This document shows positions 17,173 to 25,466 of a stretch of 64,000 nucleotides of DNA, piece after piece. This DNA is from an uncultured Collinsella sp. Its GTDB lineage: Bacteria > Actinomycetota > Coriobacteriia > Coriobacteriales > Coriobacteriaceae. The translations under genes were made by a program, and so were the position numbers. Within the stretch, counting starts at the first letter, position 1. The number at the start of each line of letters is the position of its first letter. The notes below the pieces were generated by a model that was given only the letters and a program-made list of their open reading frames with translations, made no database searches and was not told the origin of the DNA. The DNA is taken from NCBI GenBank assembly GCA_958443265.1, contig CAUCKA010000009.1, positions 1-64,000 on the forward strand, written 5' to 3'.

Positions 17173-18156
17173 ATGTACGAGATCGACCTTAACCTCCCTA
17201 AGCAGATCGTCGCTGACGTCCTGTCCAACCACGAGATCCACAGCGTCGCTTTCGTCGGCTGCGGTGCTTCCATGTCCGACCTTTACCCCGCCAAGTACTT
17301 CCTGGCCAACAACACGGACAAGCTGAACGTTCAGATCTTCACCGCTAACGAGTTCAACTACGACACGCCTTCCTGGGTCAACGAGCACACCTTCGTGATC
17401 ACCTGCTCCCTCGGTGGCTCTACGCCCGAGACCGTCGAGGCCAACAAGACCGCCAAGAAGCACAACTGCCCGGTCGTCTCCCTTACCAACAAGGCTGGCT
17501 CCGCTCTGACCGTCGACGCCGACCACGTCATCGTTCACGGTTTCCACGCCAACTACGCTGCCAAGTGCGAGAAGCCCGGCTACGCCATCGCTCTTGCTCT
17601 CGAGATCCTTCAGCAGACCGAGGGCTATGACCACTACGAGGACATGATCACCGGCCTCACCAACGTCTTCGATCTCTGCGAGAACGCCGCTCAGCACTGC
17701 AAGAAGCTCGCCAAGAAGTTCGCCGAGGACTTCAAGGACGACAAGATGATCTACTTCATGGCTTCCGGTGCCTCCGAGAAGATGGCTTATTCTCACGCCG
17801 CCTTCCTGTTCACTGAGATGCAGTGGATCGACGCCGCCGCCTACAACACCGGCGAGTACTTCCACGGCCCGTTCGAGGTTTCCACCGAGGGTAAGCCCTA
17901 CGTCTTCTTCATGTCCGATGGCGCTACCCGTCCGATGGATGCCCGCGCCCTCACCTTCCTTGAGCGCATGGGCGCCAAGGTCGCTCTGATCGACTCCAAG
18001 GACTACGGCCTGGCTGACGCCGTGCCCGCGAGCGTTATCACCTACTTCAACCCGCTGCTGCACCTCGCCGTTATGCGCGAGTACGGCAACCAGATCGCCG
18101 AGGCCCGTCAGCACCCGCTGACCATGCGTCGCTACATGTGGAAGCTTTCCTACTAA
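17173..18156 (+). CDS. SIS-domain sugar deglycase (fructoselysine/glucoselysine-6-phosphate deglycase type)
   Basis: The protein has 327 residues and two SIS domains. CSLGGSTPE (78-86) is the sugar-phosphate loop. Glu215 (TEMQW) and His231 (EYFHGPFEV) are 16 residues apart, as in FraB-type deglycases. The C-terminus HPLTMRRYMWKLSY is the FrlB-type tail. As the last gene behind IIAB, IIC and IID it should act on their imported phosphorylated product in the cytosol, releasing glucose-6-phosphate and an amine. The ATG at 17173 has AAAGGA ten bases upstream; an earlier ATG at 17164 touches that site. The exact substrate cannot be read from sequence. Confidence 0.85.
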   Translation: MYEIDLNLPKQIVADVLSNHEIHSVAFVGCGASMSDLYPAKYFLANNTDKLNVQIFTANEFNYDTPSWVNEHTFVITCSLGGSTPETVEANKTAKKHNCPVVSLTNKAGSALTVDADHVIVHGFHANYAAKCEKPGYAIALALEILQQTEGYDHYEDMITGLTNVFDLCENAAQHCKKLAKKFAEDFKDDKMIYFMASGASEKMAYSHAAFLFTEMQWIDAAAYNTGEYFHGPFEVSTEGKPYVFFMSDGATRPMDARALTFLERMGAKVALIDSKDYGLADAVPASVITYFNPLLHLAVMREYGNQIAEARQHPLTMRRYMWKLSY

Positions 18157-18190
18157 TCACAAGTAAGTAGACCTTACGGGTTGATTGAGA

Positions 18191-18222
18191 GGGGATGGGG
18201 TTTGCGCCCCGTCCCCTTTTTT
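18191..18222 (+). terminator. Strong terminator ending the first PTS operon
   Basis: GGGGATGGGG (18191-18200) pairs with CCCCGTCCCC (18207-18216), followed by six T. Confidence 0.9.
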
Positions 18223-18252
18223 GCATTGGGGAGGGCGTGTCCGTTGCGTCAC

Positions 18253-18305
18253 AAAACCCCAGATAAAACCTACCAAAATAAACCTGTCCCTTTTTGGCAG
18301 GTGGA
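18253..18305. repeat. Single copy of the GGGACAGGTTTATTTTGG repeat end
   Basis: The sequence matches the right end of the 10778-10947 element in the same orientation, from CCCCAGATAAAACC through AAAATAAACCTGTCCC and on to GGCAGGT. Only one arm is present here, directly before the HAD gene, whose ribosome site follows at once. Confidence 0.75.
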
Positions 18306-18316
18306 AGGAGATGCGT

Positions 18317-18946
18317 ATGATCAAGGCAGTGCTGTTTGACATGGACGGCGTGCTGGTCGATACCGAGTGGTTCTACAACCGTCGTCGCGTGGCGTTTATG
18401 GAGGAGAAGGGGTTCCACTTTGACGAGATCCCCGATCTTTCGGGGTCTAACGAGCCTGCCATTTGGGAGGCGCTGGTGCCTGACGATATTGAGCTGCGCG
18501 AGCGCCTGCGCGTGGAGTACAAGCAGGTCTACAGCCCGGACCACCCCGTTCCGTATGCCGAGCTGCTCAACGAGCAGACGGAGCCGGTGATGCGTGAGCT
18601 GCACGAGCGCGGCGTGAAGTGCGCCATCGCGAGCTCGTCGTATCGTGAGTTGATTGACGAGCTGGTGGAGATCGCCGGTATCGCCGACGTGCTGGACTAC
18701 ACCATCAGCGGCCACGAGTGCAGTGCGTTTAAGCCCGATCCCGAGATCTACCTGCGTGCCATGGAGGCGCTGGGGGTGGAGCCTACCGAGTGCCTGGTTA
18801 TCGAGGACTCGCCTTTGGGTATCGAGGCCGGCAAGCGCTCTGGCGCCCGAGTCCTGGCGCTGCGTCCGCACGATGGCGTCAACCTGGATCAGTCCGCCGC
18901 CGATGCCATCATCGGCAATCTCGCCGACATTCTGACCGCTTTGTAG
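18317..18946 (+). CDS. HAD-superfamily phosphatase / beta-phosphoglucomutase-like
   Basis: The protein has 209 residues. DMDGVLVD (8-15) carries the nucleophile and acid Asp residues of motif I, IASSS is motif II, Lys in SAFKPDPEIY is motif III and VIEDSPLGIEAGKRSG is motif IV. The small helical cap and these motifs place it near beta-phosphoglucomutase and sugar-phosphate phosphatases. The ATG at 18317 lies six bases after GGAAGGAG; one at 18311 touches it. Placed after the PTS operon terminator, it may still serve sugar-phosphate metabolism there, but this is only neighbourhood inference. Confidence 0.85.
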   Translation: MIKAVLFDMDGVLVDTEWFYNRRRVAFMEEKGFHFDEIPDLSGSNEPAIWEALVPDDIELRERLRVEYKQVYSPDHPVPYAELLNEQTEPVMRELHERGVKCAIASSSYRELIDELVEIAGIADVLDYTISGHECSAFKPDPEIYLRAMEALGVEPTECLVIEDSPLGIEAGKRSGARVLALRPHDGVNLDQSAADAIIGNLADILTAL

Positions 18947-19297
18947 CGTCAGTTCGCCGCGAGAAGTGCAGATTCACGCGTCCTTTGCGGTGGATGGGGC
19001 TCATTTTGGCTTCGATTGGAACCGTTTGGCTTCGACTCGGACTAAGTGAGTAGGCTTTTTGGCTCAGGCCAAGCACAAAGCGCATCTGCCTTACTAAAAC
19101 CGCAGGTCAAAGAGGTGGCTGTTTTGAGTGTGCTCGGCAAGTCGCGAAGAATCTACTCACTTAGAATTTGGCTCTTTGGTTGGGGCTGCTGGCTCGTTTT
19201 GGTTGTCGAGAGAGGGTGAATTGAAGCGCCCCCGCACGCTCCATGCTACAATCGCCGGCATGCCCCACAACTAGATCTGCCTTCGAAAGGAGCTAAC
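18947..19297. repeat. 351-base gap holding a spaced inverted repeat
   Basis: CTAAGTGAGTAG (19042-19053) is repeated in exact inverse as CTACTCACTTAG (19153-19164), 99 bases apart. The spacer shows no convincing ORF. A promoter for the next gene may use GCTACAAT near 19251. Otherwise I see nothing functional in this gap. Confidence 0.5.
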
Positions 19298-20305
19298 GTG
19301 GCGAACGCCATCGATCAGCTCACGGACCGCGTGCTCGTGCTCGGCCGCCTCACCATCGTTCGCCGCGCCATTACTGCCGTGGCGGTCACCATTTCCGCCA
19401 TTCTCCAGACATTTCTGATTCAGGCGTTCATTCGGCCCTCCGACCTGCTTCCGAGCGGTCTTACCGGCGTCGCGGTCCTGCTCGATCGCGTTACCTCGCT
19501 GGGCGGCGTTCACATCGACATCTCGCTCGGTATGCTTGCGCTCAACATTCCCGTGGCGCTCCTATGCTGGAGCGGCATTAGCAAGCGCTTCGTCATCTTC
19601 TCGATGATGCAGGTCGTGCTCTCGTCGCTGTTCCTCAACGTCTTTCACTTCGCGCCGTTTTTGGGCGACAAGATTATGCTCATCATTTTTGGCGGCGTGG
19701 TCTCGGGCCTGGGCGCTGCCATCGCGCTTAAGTCCGGCGCATCCACCGGCGGCACCGACTTTATCGCGTTATGGGTCTCCAACCACACGGGCAAGACCAT
19801 CTGGGGCGTCATCTTTGGTTTTAACTGCTTTATCCTGGCGATCTTTGGTTTTATGTTTGGCTGGGACAAGGCGGCGTATTCCATCGTCTTCCAGTTTATT
19901 TCAACCAAGACCATCGACAGTTTTTATCGACGCTACGACCGCGTGACGCTGCAGATCACGACGCGCAAGGCAGACGAGGTCATGACCGCCTACGTAAACC
20001 ATTTTCAGCACGGCATTAGCTGCGCCGAGGTCATCGGCGGATACAGCCGCGAAAAGATGTGTCTGCTACACACCGTTGTCTCGACCTACGAGAGCCAGGA
20101 CATTATCAAGCTGGTGTGCGACGTTGATCCCGGCGCCGTGATCAACGTGTTCCATACGCTCAACTTTGTGGGCGGCTGGTGGGGCGGTCATGTCGACGAG
20201 CCCATGCCCACGGCCGTTCCCGATCCCGACAAGCCCGCACGCATGGCCAGCAGGCAGGCCCGTCTGCACGATCAGGAAAGCTTGCAGCAGGACGACGGCA
20301 AGTAA
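19298..20305 (+). CDS. YitT-family membrane protein (DUF161 + DUF2179)
   Basis: The protein has 335 residues. Five to six membrane segments (about 25-195), with GASTGGTDFIALWVS typical of YitT, are followed by a soluble DUF2179 domain (about 210-295; CAEVIGGYSREKMCLLHTVV). YitT proteins are widespread in Firmicutes and Actinobacteria; their function is unknown, and transport is suspected. The start is GTG at 19298 behind AAAGGAG. The tail after the DUF2179 domain is charged and probably disordered. There is no clear operon partner. Confidence 0.87.
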   Translation: MANAIDQLTDRVLVLGRLTIVRRAITAVAVTISAILQTFLIQAFIRPSDLLPSGLTGVAVLLDRVTSLGGVHIDISLGMLALNIPVALLCWSGISKRFVIFSMMQVVLSSLFLNVFHFAPFLGDKIMLIIFGGVVSGLGAAIALKSGASTGGTDFIALWVSNHTGKTIWGVIFGFNCFILAIFGFMFGWDKAAYSIVFQFISTKTIDSFYRRYDRVTLQITTRKADEVMTAYVNHFQHGISCAEVIGGYSREKMCLLHTVVSTYESQDIIKLVCDVDPGAVINVFHTLNFVGGWWGGHVDEPMPTAVPDPDKPARMASRQARLHDQESLQQDDGK

Positions 20306-20349
20306 AGATTTGCTGTATGCGGTGTATCGTTTTATCAAACTGAGGTAAC

Positions 20350-20398
20350 ATATAAAAAGACGTTATATACGTATTAGTTATTTCGATATTTCGATAAG
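20350..20398 (+). promoter_or_regulatory. Promoter/operator before the GntR gene
   Basis: GACGTTATA at 20359-20367 matches the box before the PTS operon (14338) and the inverse box before the SIS gene at 35993. A direct repeat TTTCGATA TTTCGATA lies at 20381-20396 just before the gene. The pattern fits autoregulation. Confidence 0.45.
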
Positions 20399-20409
20399 AG
20401 TGATTTGAT

Positions 20410-21129
20410 ATGCCTGCGCCCAAAAATGCACCGCTTTACCAGCAGATTTACGACGAAATCAAGGATGCGATCGAGAAAGGTGTTTATGCACCCAAGGAGC
20501 GTATTCCGTCCGAGCTCGAGCTTGCCGAGCAGTACGAGGTGAGCCGCATTACGGTGCGCCGAGCCGTCGAGGAGCTGTGCTCCGATGGCTACCTGGTTAA
20601 GCAGCAGGGCCGTGGCACCTTTGTCTCCACGCCACACATCAACCGTCAGTTTCACGCCTCGACGCTGCAGACGTTTACTGCACTGTGTGCCGACAATGGC
20701 ATGAAGGCCGGTGCACATGTGGTCGATCGCCAGATTGTCCCGGCGCGTCAAAACGAGATGGAGTTCTTTGGCCTGCAGAAGGATGCGCTGCTGCTGCATA
20801 TCAAGCGCGTGCGTACGGCCGACGGCGAGCCCATCTTTGAGGAGAACATCTTTGTGCCGTTTGACGCCTACCGTGAGCTGTTGACGGCCGATCTTGAGGA
20901 CAAGTCGATTTTTGCCGAGGTCGAGCGTGTTGGCGGAACGCCGATTGTCTCGGTTGGCTACCGCACGGTCGAGGCCGTTCGCGCCAATGCCGAGCAGGCG
21001 GCTGAGCTGGGCATTGCTCCGCACGATCCGCTGCTCAACTTGCGTGCCGGCTTTATCGGCCCCAATGGCGAGCCGGTCCTGATGGGTAAGCAGTACTACG
21101 TGGGATCGCGCTACGTCATGGTGATGTAA
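20410..21129 (+). CDS. GntR/HutC-family regulator with UTRA domain
   Basis: The protein has 239 residues. The winged helix is at about 8-75 (RIPSELELAEQYEVSRITVRR, QQGRGTFV) and the UTRA domain at about 95-235. It is related to the GntR encoded at 23466 (the same RGTFV, VRTADG and KQ/RQ-K-VGSRYV patterns). Its promoter shares boxes with the IIAB operon and with the SIS gene at 35993, so it is the best candidate in this window for their regulator; this is inferred, not shown. Confidence 0.9.
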   Translation: MPAPKNAPLYQQIYDEIKDAIEKGVYAPKERIPSELELAEQYEVSRITVRRAVEELCSDGYLVKQQGRGTFVSTPHINRQFHASTLQTFTALCADNGMKAGAHVVDRQIVPARQNEMEFFGLQKDALLLHIKRVRTADGEPIFEENIFVPFDAYRELLTADLEDKSIFAEVERVGGTPIVSVGYRTVEAVRANAEQAAELGIAPHDPLLNLRAGFIGPNGEPVLMGKQYYVGSRYVMVM

Positions 21130-21157
21130 GTTACGCGGTTTTACCAAACCGCGTAAC
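21130..21157. repeat. Hairpin repeat GTTACGCGGTTT (copy A, solitary)
   Basis: GTTACGCGGTTT and AAACCGCGTAAC form a perfect 12-bp stem with a TACC loop, followed by GGGCCGACGCTGC. It is repeated 48 bases later (21178) and at 49579, where it begins the larger structured element. Confidence 0.85.
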
Positions 21158-21177
21158 GGGCCGACGCTGCGCCTTTG

Positions 21178-21345
21178 GTTACGCGGTTTTACCAAACCGC
21201 GTAACGGCTCGACGCTGCAAGCCCGCCAGAGCGGCAATCTGCCTTTCAACTTCGGCGGCATGATCAGAAGATCAATGCCGCCTTGTTTCAAGGCACCTTG
21301 CTCGCTCTGACGGGCTTTCGCTGTCTGCGCCAAAACATCGGCGTT
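21178..21345 (+). ncRNA. Candidate structured RNA/DNA element (copy B)
   Basis: In order: the GTTACGCGG hairpin (21178-21205), the linker CGACGCTGC, an outer stem AAGCCCGCCAGAGCG (21219-21233) with CGCTCTGACGGGCTT (21303-21317), an inner stem GGCGGCA/TGCCGCC plus GATC/GATC around an AGAA loop (21254-21282), and a third hairpin GCGCC/GGCGT (21327-21343). The copy at 49579 keeps the loops and changes both sides of the stems. Strand is assigned by analogy and is uncertain. An Rfam family called Collinsella-1 RNA exists and should be compared; I cannot tell from here whether this is it. Confidence 0.6.
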
Positions 21346-21351
21346 GCCGTG

Positions 21352-21409
21352 GTAGTCATTGGGGACGTTCTTAAACGACTAGTCATTCAAGAACGTCCCC
21401 AATGACTAC
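21352..21409. repeat. Perfect 21-bp inverted repeat before recQ
   Basis: The arm 21352-21372 (beginning GTAGTCATTGGGGAC) is exactly inverted at 21389-21409, with a 16-base spacer that contains ACTAGTCATT. A partial version, TAGTCATTGGGTAC, follows the structured element at 49.7 kb, so the two repeats travel together. Confidence 0.75.
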
Positions 21410-21498
21410 CCGCAGAATGAGCGTGGCTGACAGCCGTACGGCAGCGGTCCGCGTGGCGGCGTATAATCGGCGGCAGATGACTTGGACGTTAGGAAACC

Positions 21499-23463
21499 AT
21501 GACCGATAGCATGCAGCAGATGGCGCTTGACACGCTCGGCGCCTATTTTGGCTACACCTCGTTTCGCCCGGGGCAGGACCGCATGGTGGATGCGATTCTT
21601 GCAGGCCGCGATGCGCTGGGTGTTATGCCCACGGGCGCCGGCAAGTCCATTTGCTACCAGGTGCCTGCGCTTATGCTGTCCGGCATCACCTTTGTGGTGA
21701 GTCCGCTGCTGTCGCTTATGGAGGACCAGACCCGTGCGTTGCTCGCGGCGGGTGCGCGACCCAGCTATCTCAACTCCAGCCTTACCCCGGCCCAGCAAAA
21801 TACCGTGCTCAAACGGGCACGCGAGGGCCGCTACCAGCTTATGTACGTGGCGCCCGAGCGCCTGCTCGAGCCGCGCTTTTTAGCCTTTGCGCAGGAGGCT
21901 GCGGCGGACGGCGGCATCGGCGTGCCGCTCGTGGCCATTGACGAGGCCCACTGCGTGAGCCAATGGGGCCAGGATTTCCGCCCCGCCTATCTGCAGATTC
22001 GTGAGTTCATCGATTCCCTGCCGCAGCGCCCCATCGTGGCGGCCTTTACCGCTACGGCGACCGAGCGCGTGCGCGCGGACATTCAGCAGATGCTCGGCCT
22101 GCAAAACCCCGCGACGGTGGTGACGGGCTTCGATCGCAAGAACCTCTACTTTGGCTGCGAGGAGATGGGCGACAAGGCCAAGGCCGCGTGGGTGCGCGAC
22201 TATGTGATCGCGCATTCGAGCGAGAGCGGTATCGTGTATTGCTCGACCCGCAAGACAGTCGATGCGCTGGCCGCGGAGCTTGCCGAGGCGCTGGGCCCCA
22301 GCGGCATTCGTGTTGGCCGCTACCATGCCGGCATGGGCAACGACGCCCGCCGCCAAAGCCAGCGCGCCTTTATCGACGACGATATCCAGGTGATGGTTGC
22401 CACCAATGCCTTTGGCATGGGCATCGACAAGCCCAACGTGCGCTACGTGATCCACAACAACGTACCCGAGAGCATCGAGGCCTACTACCAGGAGGCGGGC
22501 CGCGCCGGCCGCGATGGCGACCCGGCCAGCTGCCACCTGCTGTGGAACGGCAACGATTTTCGCATGCGCCGCTTTCTGATCGATCGCGGCGATGCCGCCG
22601 ATGAGGCGCTCGATGACGAACAGCGTGCGTGGGTGCTCCAGAATCGATATCGCCTGCTCAGCCAGATGGAGGGTTACTGCAATACCACCGGCTGCCTGCG
22701 CGAATACATGCTGCGCTACTTTGGCGACGAGGCCGCGGCCGGTGCGGGCGCCACCGTCACGGACGACGTCGAGGGCTGTGGTAACTGCAGCAACTGCCTC
22801 ACGCAGTTCGAGGTCGAGGACGTCACCGATATGGCCCGCGCCACCGTGCGCTATGTGGCCACGCGTCCCATGCGCTTTGGCAAGTCGCTGATCGCCGACG
22901 TGCTCCACGGCGGCAACACCGAGCGCATTCGCCAGATGCATCTGGACGAGGACCACGGCTACGGTGAGCTATCGAGCGAATCGGTCGGGCGCATCAAGGA
23001 CATCATCGGCCAGCTGTGCGGCCGCGGCTACCTGGCCACCTCGCAGGGGCAGTACCCGGTCGTGGGGCTGGGCCCGCGTGCCGGCGAGGTCGAGGACGAG
23101 GCGTTCGCCTTTACCGTTAAGCGTCGCGCGTCCAAGCGCAAAGCTTCGGCCCGCGCCCGCCGCGCCGTCGATCTGCTGCGCGAGGAGGCCGAGCTGGATC
23201 AGCGCCCGCGCGTGGGTGACGATGCCGAGCTATTCGAGCGCCTGCGCGCCCTGCGCAAGGAGATCGCGGCCGAGCTGGAGATGGCGCCGTACATGGTCTT
23301 CTCCGACAAGGCCCTGCGCGGCCTGTGCCGCCTACGCCCGCAGACGCGCGACGAGCTTGTCCAGGTCAACGGCATCGGTGAGAAAAAGGCCGACGCCTTT
23401 GGCGAGCAGTTTATGGCGGCGATTGAAGAGTTTGAGTCCGAGCATGCACGGGATGGAGCGTAA
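21499..23463 (+). CDS. recQ: ATP-dependent DNA helicase RecQ
   Basis: The protein has 654 residues. RecQ unwinds DNA 3' to 5' in recombination and fork repair. Walker A MPTGAGKS is at 43-50, the DEAH box at 148-151 and the aromatic-rich loop WGQDFRPAY just after. GIDKPNVRYVIHNNVPESIE and QEAGRAGRDG are motifs V and VI. The RQC zinc site uses cysteines in CNTTGCL and CGNCSNC. A C-terminal HRDC domain covers about 575-650. All three modules are present, as in E. coli RecQ. The ATG at 21499 follows AGGAAACC. Its stop is two bases before a GntR gene, so the two may share a transcript. Confidence 0.97.
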   Translation: MTDSMQQMALDTLGAYFGYTSFRPGQDRMVDAILAGRDALGVMPTGAGKSICYQVPALMLSGITFVVSPLLSLMEDQTRALLAAGARPSYLNSSLTPAQQNTVLKRAREGRYQLMYVAPERLLEPRFLAFAQEAAADGGIGVPLVAIDEAHCVSQWGQDFRPAYLQIREFIDSLPQRPIVAAFTATATERVRADIQQMLGLQNPATVVTGFDRKNLYFGCEEMGDKAKAAWVRDYVIAHSSESGIVYCSTRKTVDALAAELAEALGPSGIRVGRYHAGMGNDARRQSQRAFIDDDIQVMVATNAFGMGIDKPNVRYVIHNNVPESIEAYYQEAGRAGRDGDPASCHLLWNGNDFRMRRFLIDRGDAADEALDDEQRAWVLQNRYRLLSQMEGYCNTTGCLREYMLRYFGDEAAAGAGATVTDDVEGCGNCSNCLTQFEVEDVTDMARATVRYVATRPMRFGKSLIADVLHGGNTERIRQMHLDEDHGYGELSSESVGRIKDIIGQLCGRGYLATSQGQYPVVGLGPRAGEVEDEAFAFTVKRRASKRKASARARRAVDLLREEAELDQRPRVGDDAELFERLRALRKEIAAELEMAPYMVFSDKALRGLCRLRPQTRDELVQVNGIGEKKADAFGEQFMAAIEEFESEHARDGA

Positions 23464-23465
23464 CG

Positions 23466-24221
23466 ATGGCATTCGACGATAAAACCGAGCGCACTGAGGT
23501 ATCCGCCGTGCCGCTGTACCAGCAGGTTATGGACGACCTAAAGGGCGAGATCGCGCGTGGCGTGTACGCATCCGGCTCGCGCATTCCTTCCGAGATGGAG
23601 CTCGCGAAGTACTACGGCGTGGGACGCATCACCGTGCGTCGCGCCATCGAGGAGCTGTCGCGCGCGGGGTATCTCAACCGCCAGCAGGGGAGGGGCACGT
23701 TCGTGTGCGCGCCCAAGCTCAAGCGCAAGATTGTCCAGAAGGGTGATGTTCAGAGCTTTTCCGAGGGTTGCGCTGCCAACGACATGGTGGCCGGAGCACG
23801 CCTGGTGTCGCGCACGGTGGTTGCGGCGACGCGCGAGGATGCGGCGTTCTTTGGCGTAGAGCCCGGCTGCGAGCTCATCGTTGTCGAGCGCGTGCGCACG
23901 GCAGACGGCGTGCCCGTCATGCTCGAGAACAACGCCTTTGTGCTGATCGACCATCCCTATCTGCAGACGCTTGCCGACAAGGACCTCACGGACAATTCCA
24001 TCTTTGCGCTCGTTGCCGAGCATTCGGGTCGCGCACCGCTCAAGTCCGACCCCTGCACCGTGGAGATTGCGCTTGCCGATGCTCAGGCGGCCCCGCTGTT
24101 GGAGGTGCCGGTCGGCGAGCCGCTCTTCTATATGGAGGCGTACTTTACCGATGCGGACGAGCGGCCCTTGCTGCTCGGACGCCAAAAGATCGTGGGCTCG
24201 CGCTACGTGTTCGACATCTAA
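23466..24221 (+). CDS. GntR/HutC-family regulator with UTRA domain
   Basis: The protein has 251 residues. The winged helix is at about 16-85 (SRIPSEMELAKYYGVGRITVRR) and the UTRA domain at about 105-245. It resembles the regulator at 20410. It begins two bases after recQ and is followed by a SIS deglycase gene 144 bases on. Two copies of a tandem ATAGAAC-type box lie in that gap, so it most likely controls the SIS gene in response to its substrate or product. Confidence 0.9.
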   Translation: MAFDDKTERTEVSAVPLYQQVMDDLKGEIARGVYASGSRIPSEMELAKYYGVGRITVRRAIEELSRAGYLNRQQGRGTFVCAPKLKRKIVQKGDVQSFSEGCAANDMVAGARLVSRTVVAATREDAAFFGVEPGCELIVVERVRTADGVPVMLENNAFVLIDHPYLQTLADKDLTDNSIFALVAEHSGRAPLKSDPCTVEIALADAQAAPLLEVPVGEPLFYMEAYFTDADERPLLLGRQKIVGSRYVFDI

Positions 24222-24230
24222 CATCCACAG

Positions 24231-24309
24231 ATAGAACAACATAGAACAAGTTTGGCGAAATGGCTTCACGAGCGTCGTCGTGCGTGCTATAAATAGGACA
24301 ACATAGAAC
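24231..24309 (+). promoter_or_regulatory. Promoter with two tandem-heptamer operators
   Basis: ATAGAACAACATAGAAC occurs at 24231-24247 and ATAGGACAACATAGAAC at 24293-24309. A TATAAAT element (24288-24294) overlaps the second. Two identical two-box sites 62 bases apart, one at the start of transcription, suggest cooperative repression by the GntR gene just upstream. Confidence 0.6.
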
Positions 24310-24365
24310 GACAGCAGGTACGAGCTGCCGTCGCTCAAAGCCGCCCCATAAGGAGGAAAATCAGG

Positions 24366-25334
24366 ATGAACGCACATGGTCTGGTTCAGGAAATCATCGA
24401 GCGCAAGGGCAAGATTGAGAATGTCTTTTGGATCGCTTGCGGCGGTTCGATGATCGACCTGATGCCGGCCAACGAGCTGCTCAAGCGCGAGGCCACCACG
24501 TTTACCTCGACGGTCTACACGGCACGCGAGTTTTGCCTGATGGCCCCTAAGAGCCTTGGCGAGAAGTCGCTCGTTATTGCCTGCAGCCACAGCGGCAACA
24601 CGCAGGAGGTCGTTGATGGCTGCGAGATGGCGCTGGCAGCCGGTGCCGAGGTCGTTGCCCTCACCGACTGCGAGGGCTCCAAGATCGATAACGGCAAGTG
24701 GACCACCTGGGTCTATCCGTGGGGCGAGGGCGTGTCACAGGCCGAGGTGCCGCAGGGCATCGGCGCTCTGATCGCCGCCGAGTTGCTCGACCAGCAGGAG
24801 GGTTACGAGGCGCTCGCCGACATGTATGAAGGCCTCAAGCAGATGGACGCGCTGCTGCCCGCCGCGCGCGAGAAGGTCAACGCCGAGCTGGGCGTCCGTT
24901 TTGCCGAGCTCTGCCAGCAGCACAAGTTCTTCTACATCCTGGGCTCCGGCCCCAACTTTAGCCAGACCTACGCCATGGCGATTTGCTCGCTCATGGAGAT
25001 GCAGTGGCAGCACTGCTGCTACATCCACTCCGGCGAGTATTTCCACGGTCCTTTCGAGGCTACCGAGCCCGGCGTGTTCTACTTTGTGCAGCTCGGATCG
25101 GGCGAGTGCCGCCCCATGGAGGAGCGCGCGCTCGCGTTCCTCAACACGCACACCGATACGGTCATGGTGCTCGATGCACTCGAGTACGGCGTGGGCGAGG
25201 TGCCCGCCAGCGTGCGTTCGTACCTGGAGCCGATCTTCTTCTACAATATGAGCTGCGAGCTGCGCGCCGCCCGCGGCAAGGTGTTTGACCACAGCCCCGA
25301 GGTTCGTCGCTACATGGGCATCGAGCAGTACTAG
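24366..25334 (+). CDS. SIS-domain sugar deglycase (fructoselysine-6-phosphate deglycase type)
   Basis: The protein has 322 residues and two SIS domains. CSHSGNTQE (73-81) is the best sugar-phosphate loop among the four paralogues. Glu211 (MEMQW) and His227 (EYFHGPFE) keep the 16-residue spacing of FraB-type catalytic residues. The C-terminus VRRYMGIEQY is a shortened FrlB-type tail. No transporter is adjacent, only the GntR gene upstream, so the substrate may enter through one of the PTS systems in this region. The RBS AAGGAGG precedes the ATG by nine bases. Confidence 0.84.
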   Translation: MNAHGLVQEIIERKGKIENVFWIACGGSMIDLMPANELLKREATTFTSTVYTAREFCLMAPKSLGEKSLVIACSHSGNTQEVVDGCEMALAAGAEVVALTDCEGSKIDNGKWTTWVYPWGEGVSQAEVPQGIGALIAAELLDQQEGYEALADMYEGLKQMDALLPAAREKVNAELGVRFAELCQQHKFFYILGSGPNFSQTYAMAICSLMEMQWQHCCYIHSGEYFHGPFEATEPGVFYFVQLGSGECRPMEERALAFLNTHTDTVMVLDALEYGVGEVPASVRSYLEPIFFYNMSCELRAARGKVFDHSPEVRRYMGIEQY

Positions 25335-25386
25335 GTACCGGGAAAAGTATTCACCTTCGATTCGCAAGCGTGTCGTGTGAGTCAAA

Positions 25387-25424
25387 AAGCGGGCCGCGCC
25401 GGGGATTTCCGGCACGGCCCGCTT
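25387..25424 (-). terminator. Terminator between convergent SIS and hydroxyacid dehydrogenase genes
   Basis: AAGCGGGCCG and CGGCCCGCTT with inner GCCGG/CCGGC form a long stem. The run of A at 25384-25388 gives a T run on the minus strand, so it chiefly terminates the dehydrogenase gene. Confidence 0.8.
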
Positions 25425-25466
25425 GGTATCGCGCTTAGATTCGCGAGGTGTCGCGGCAACCGACGC

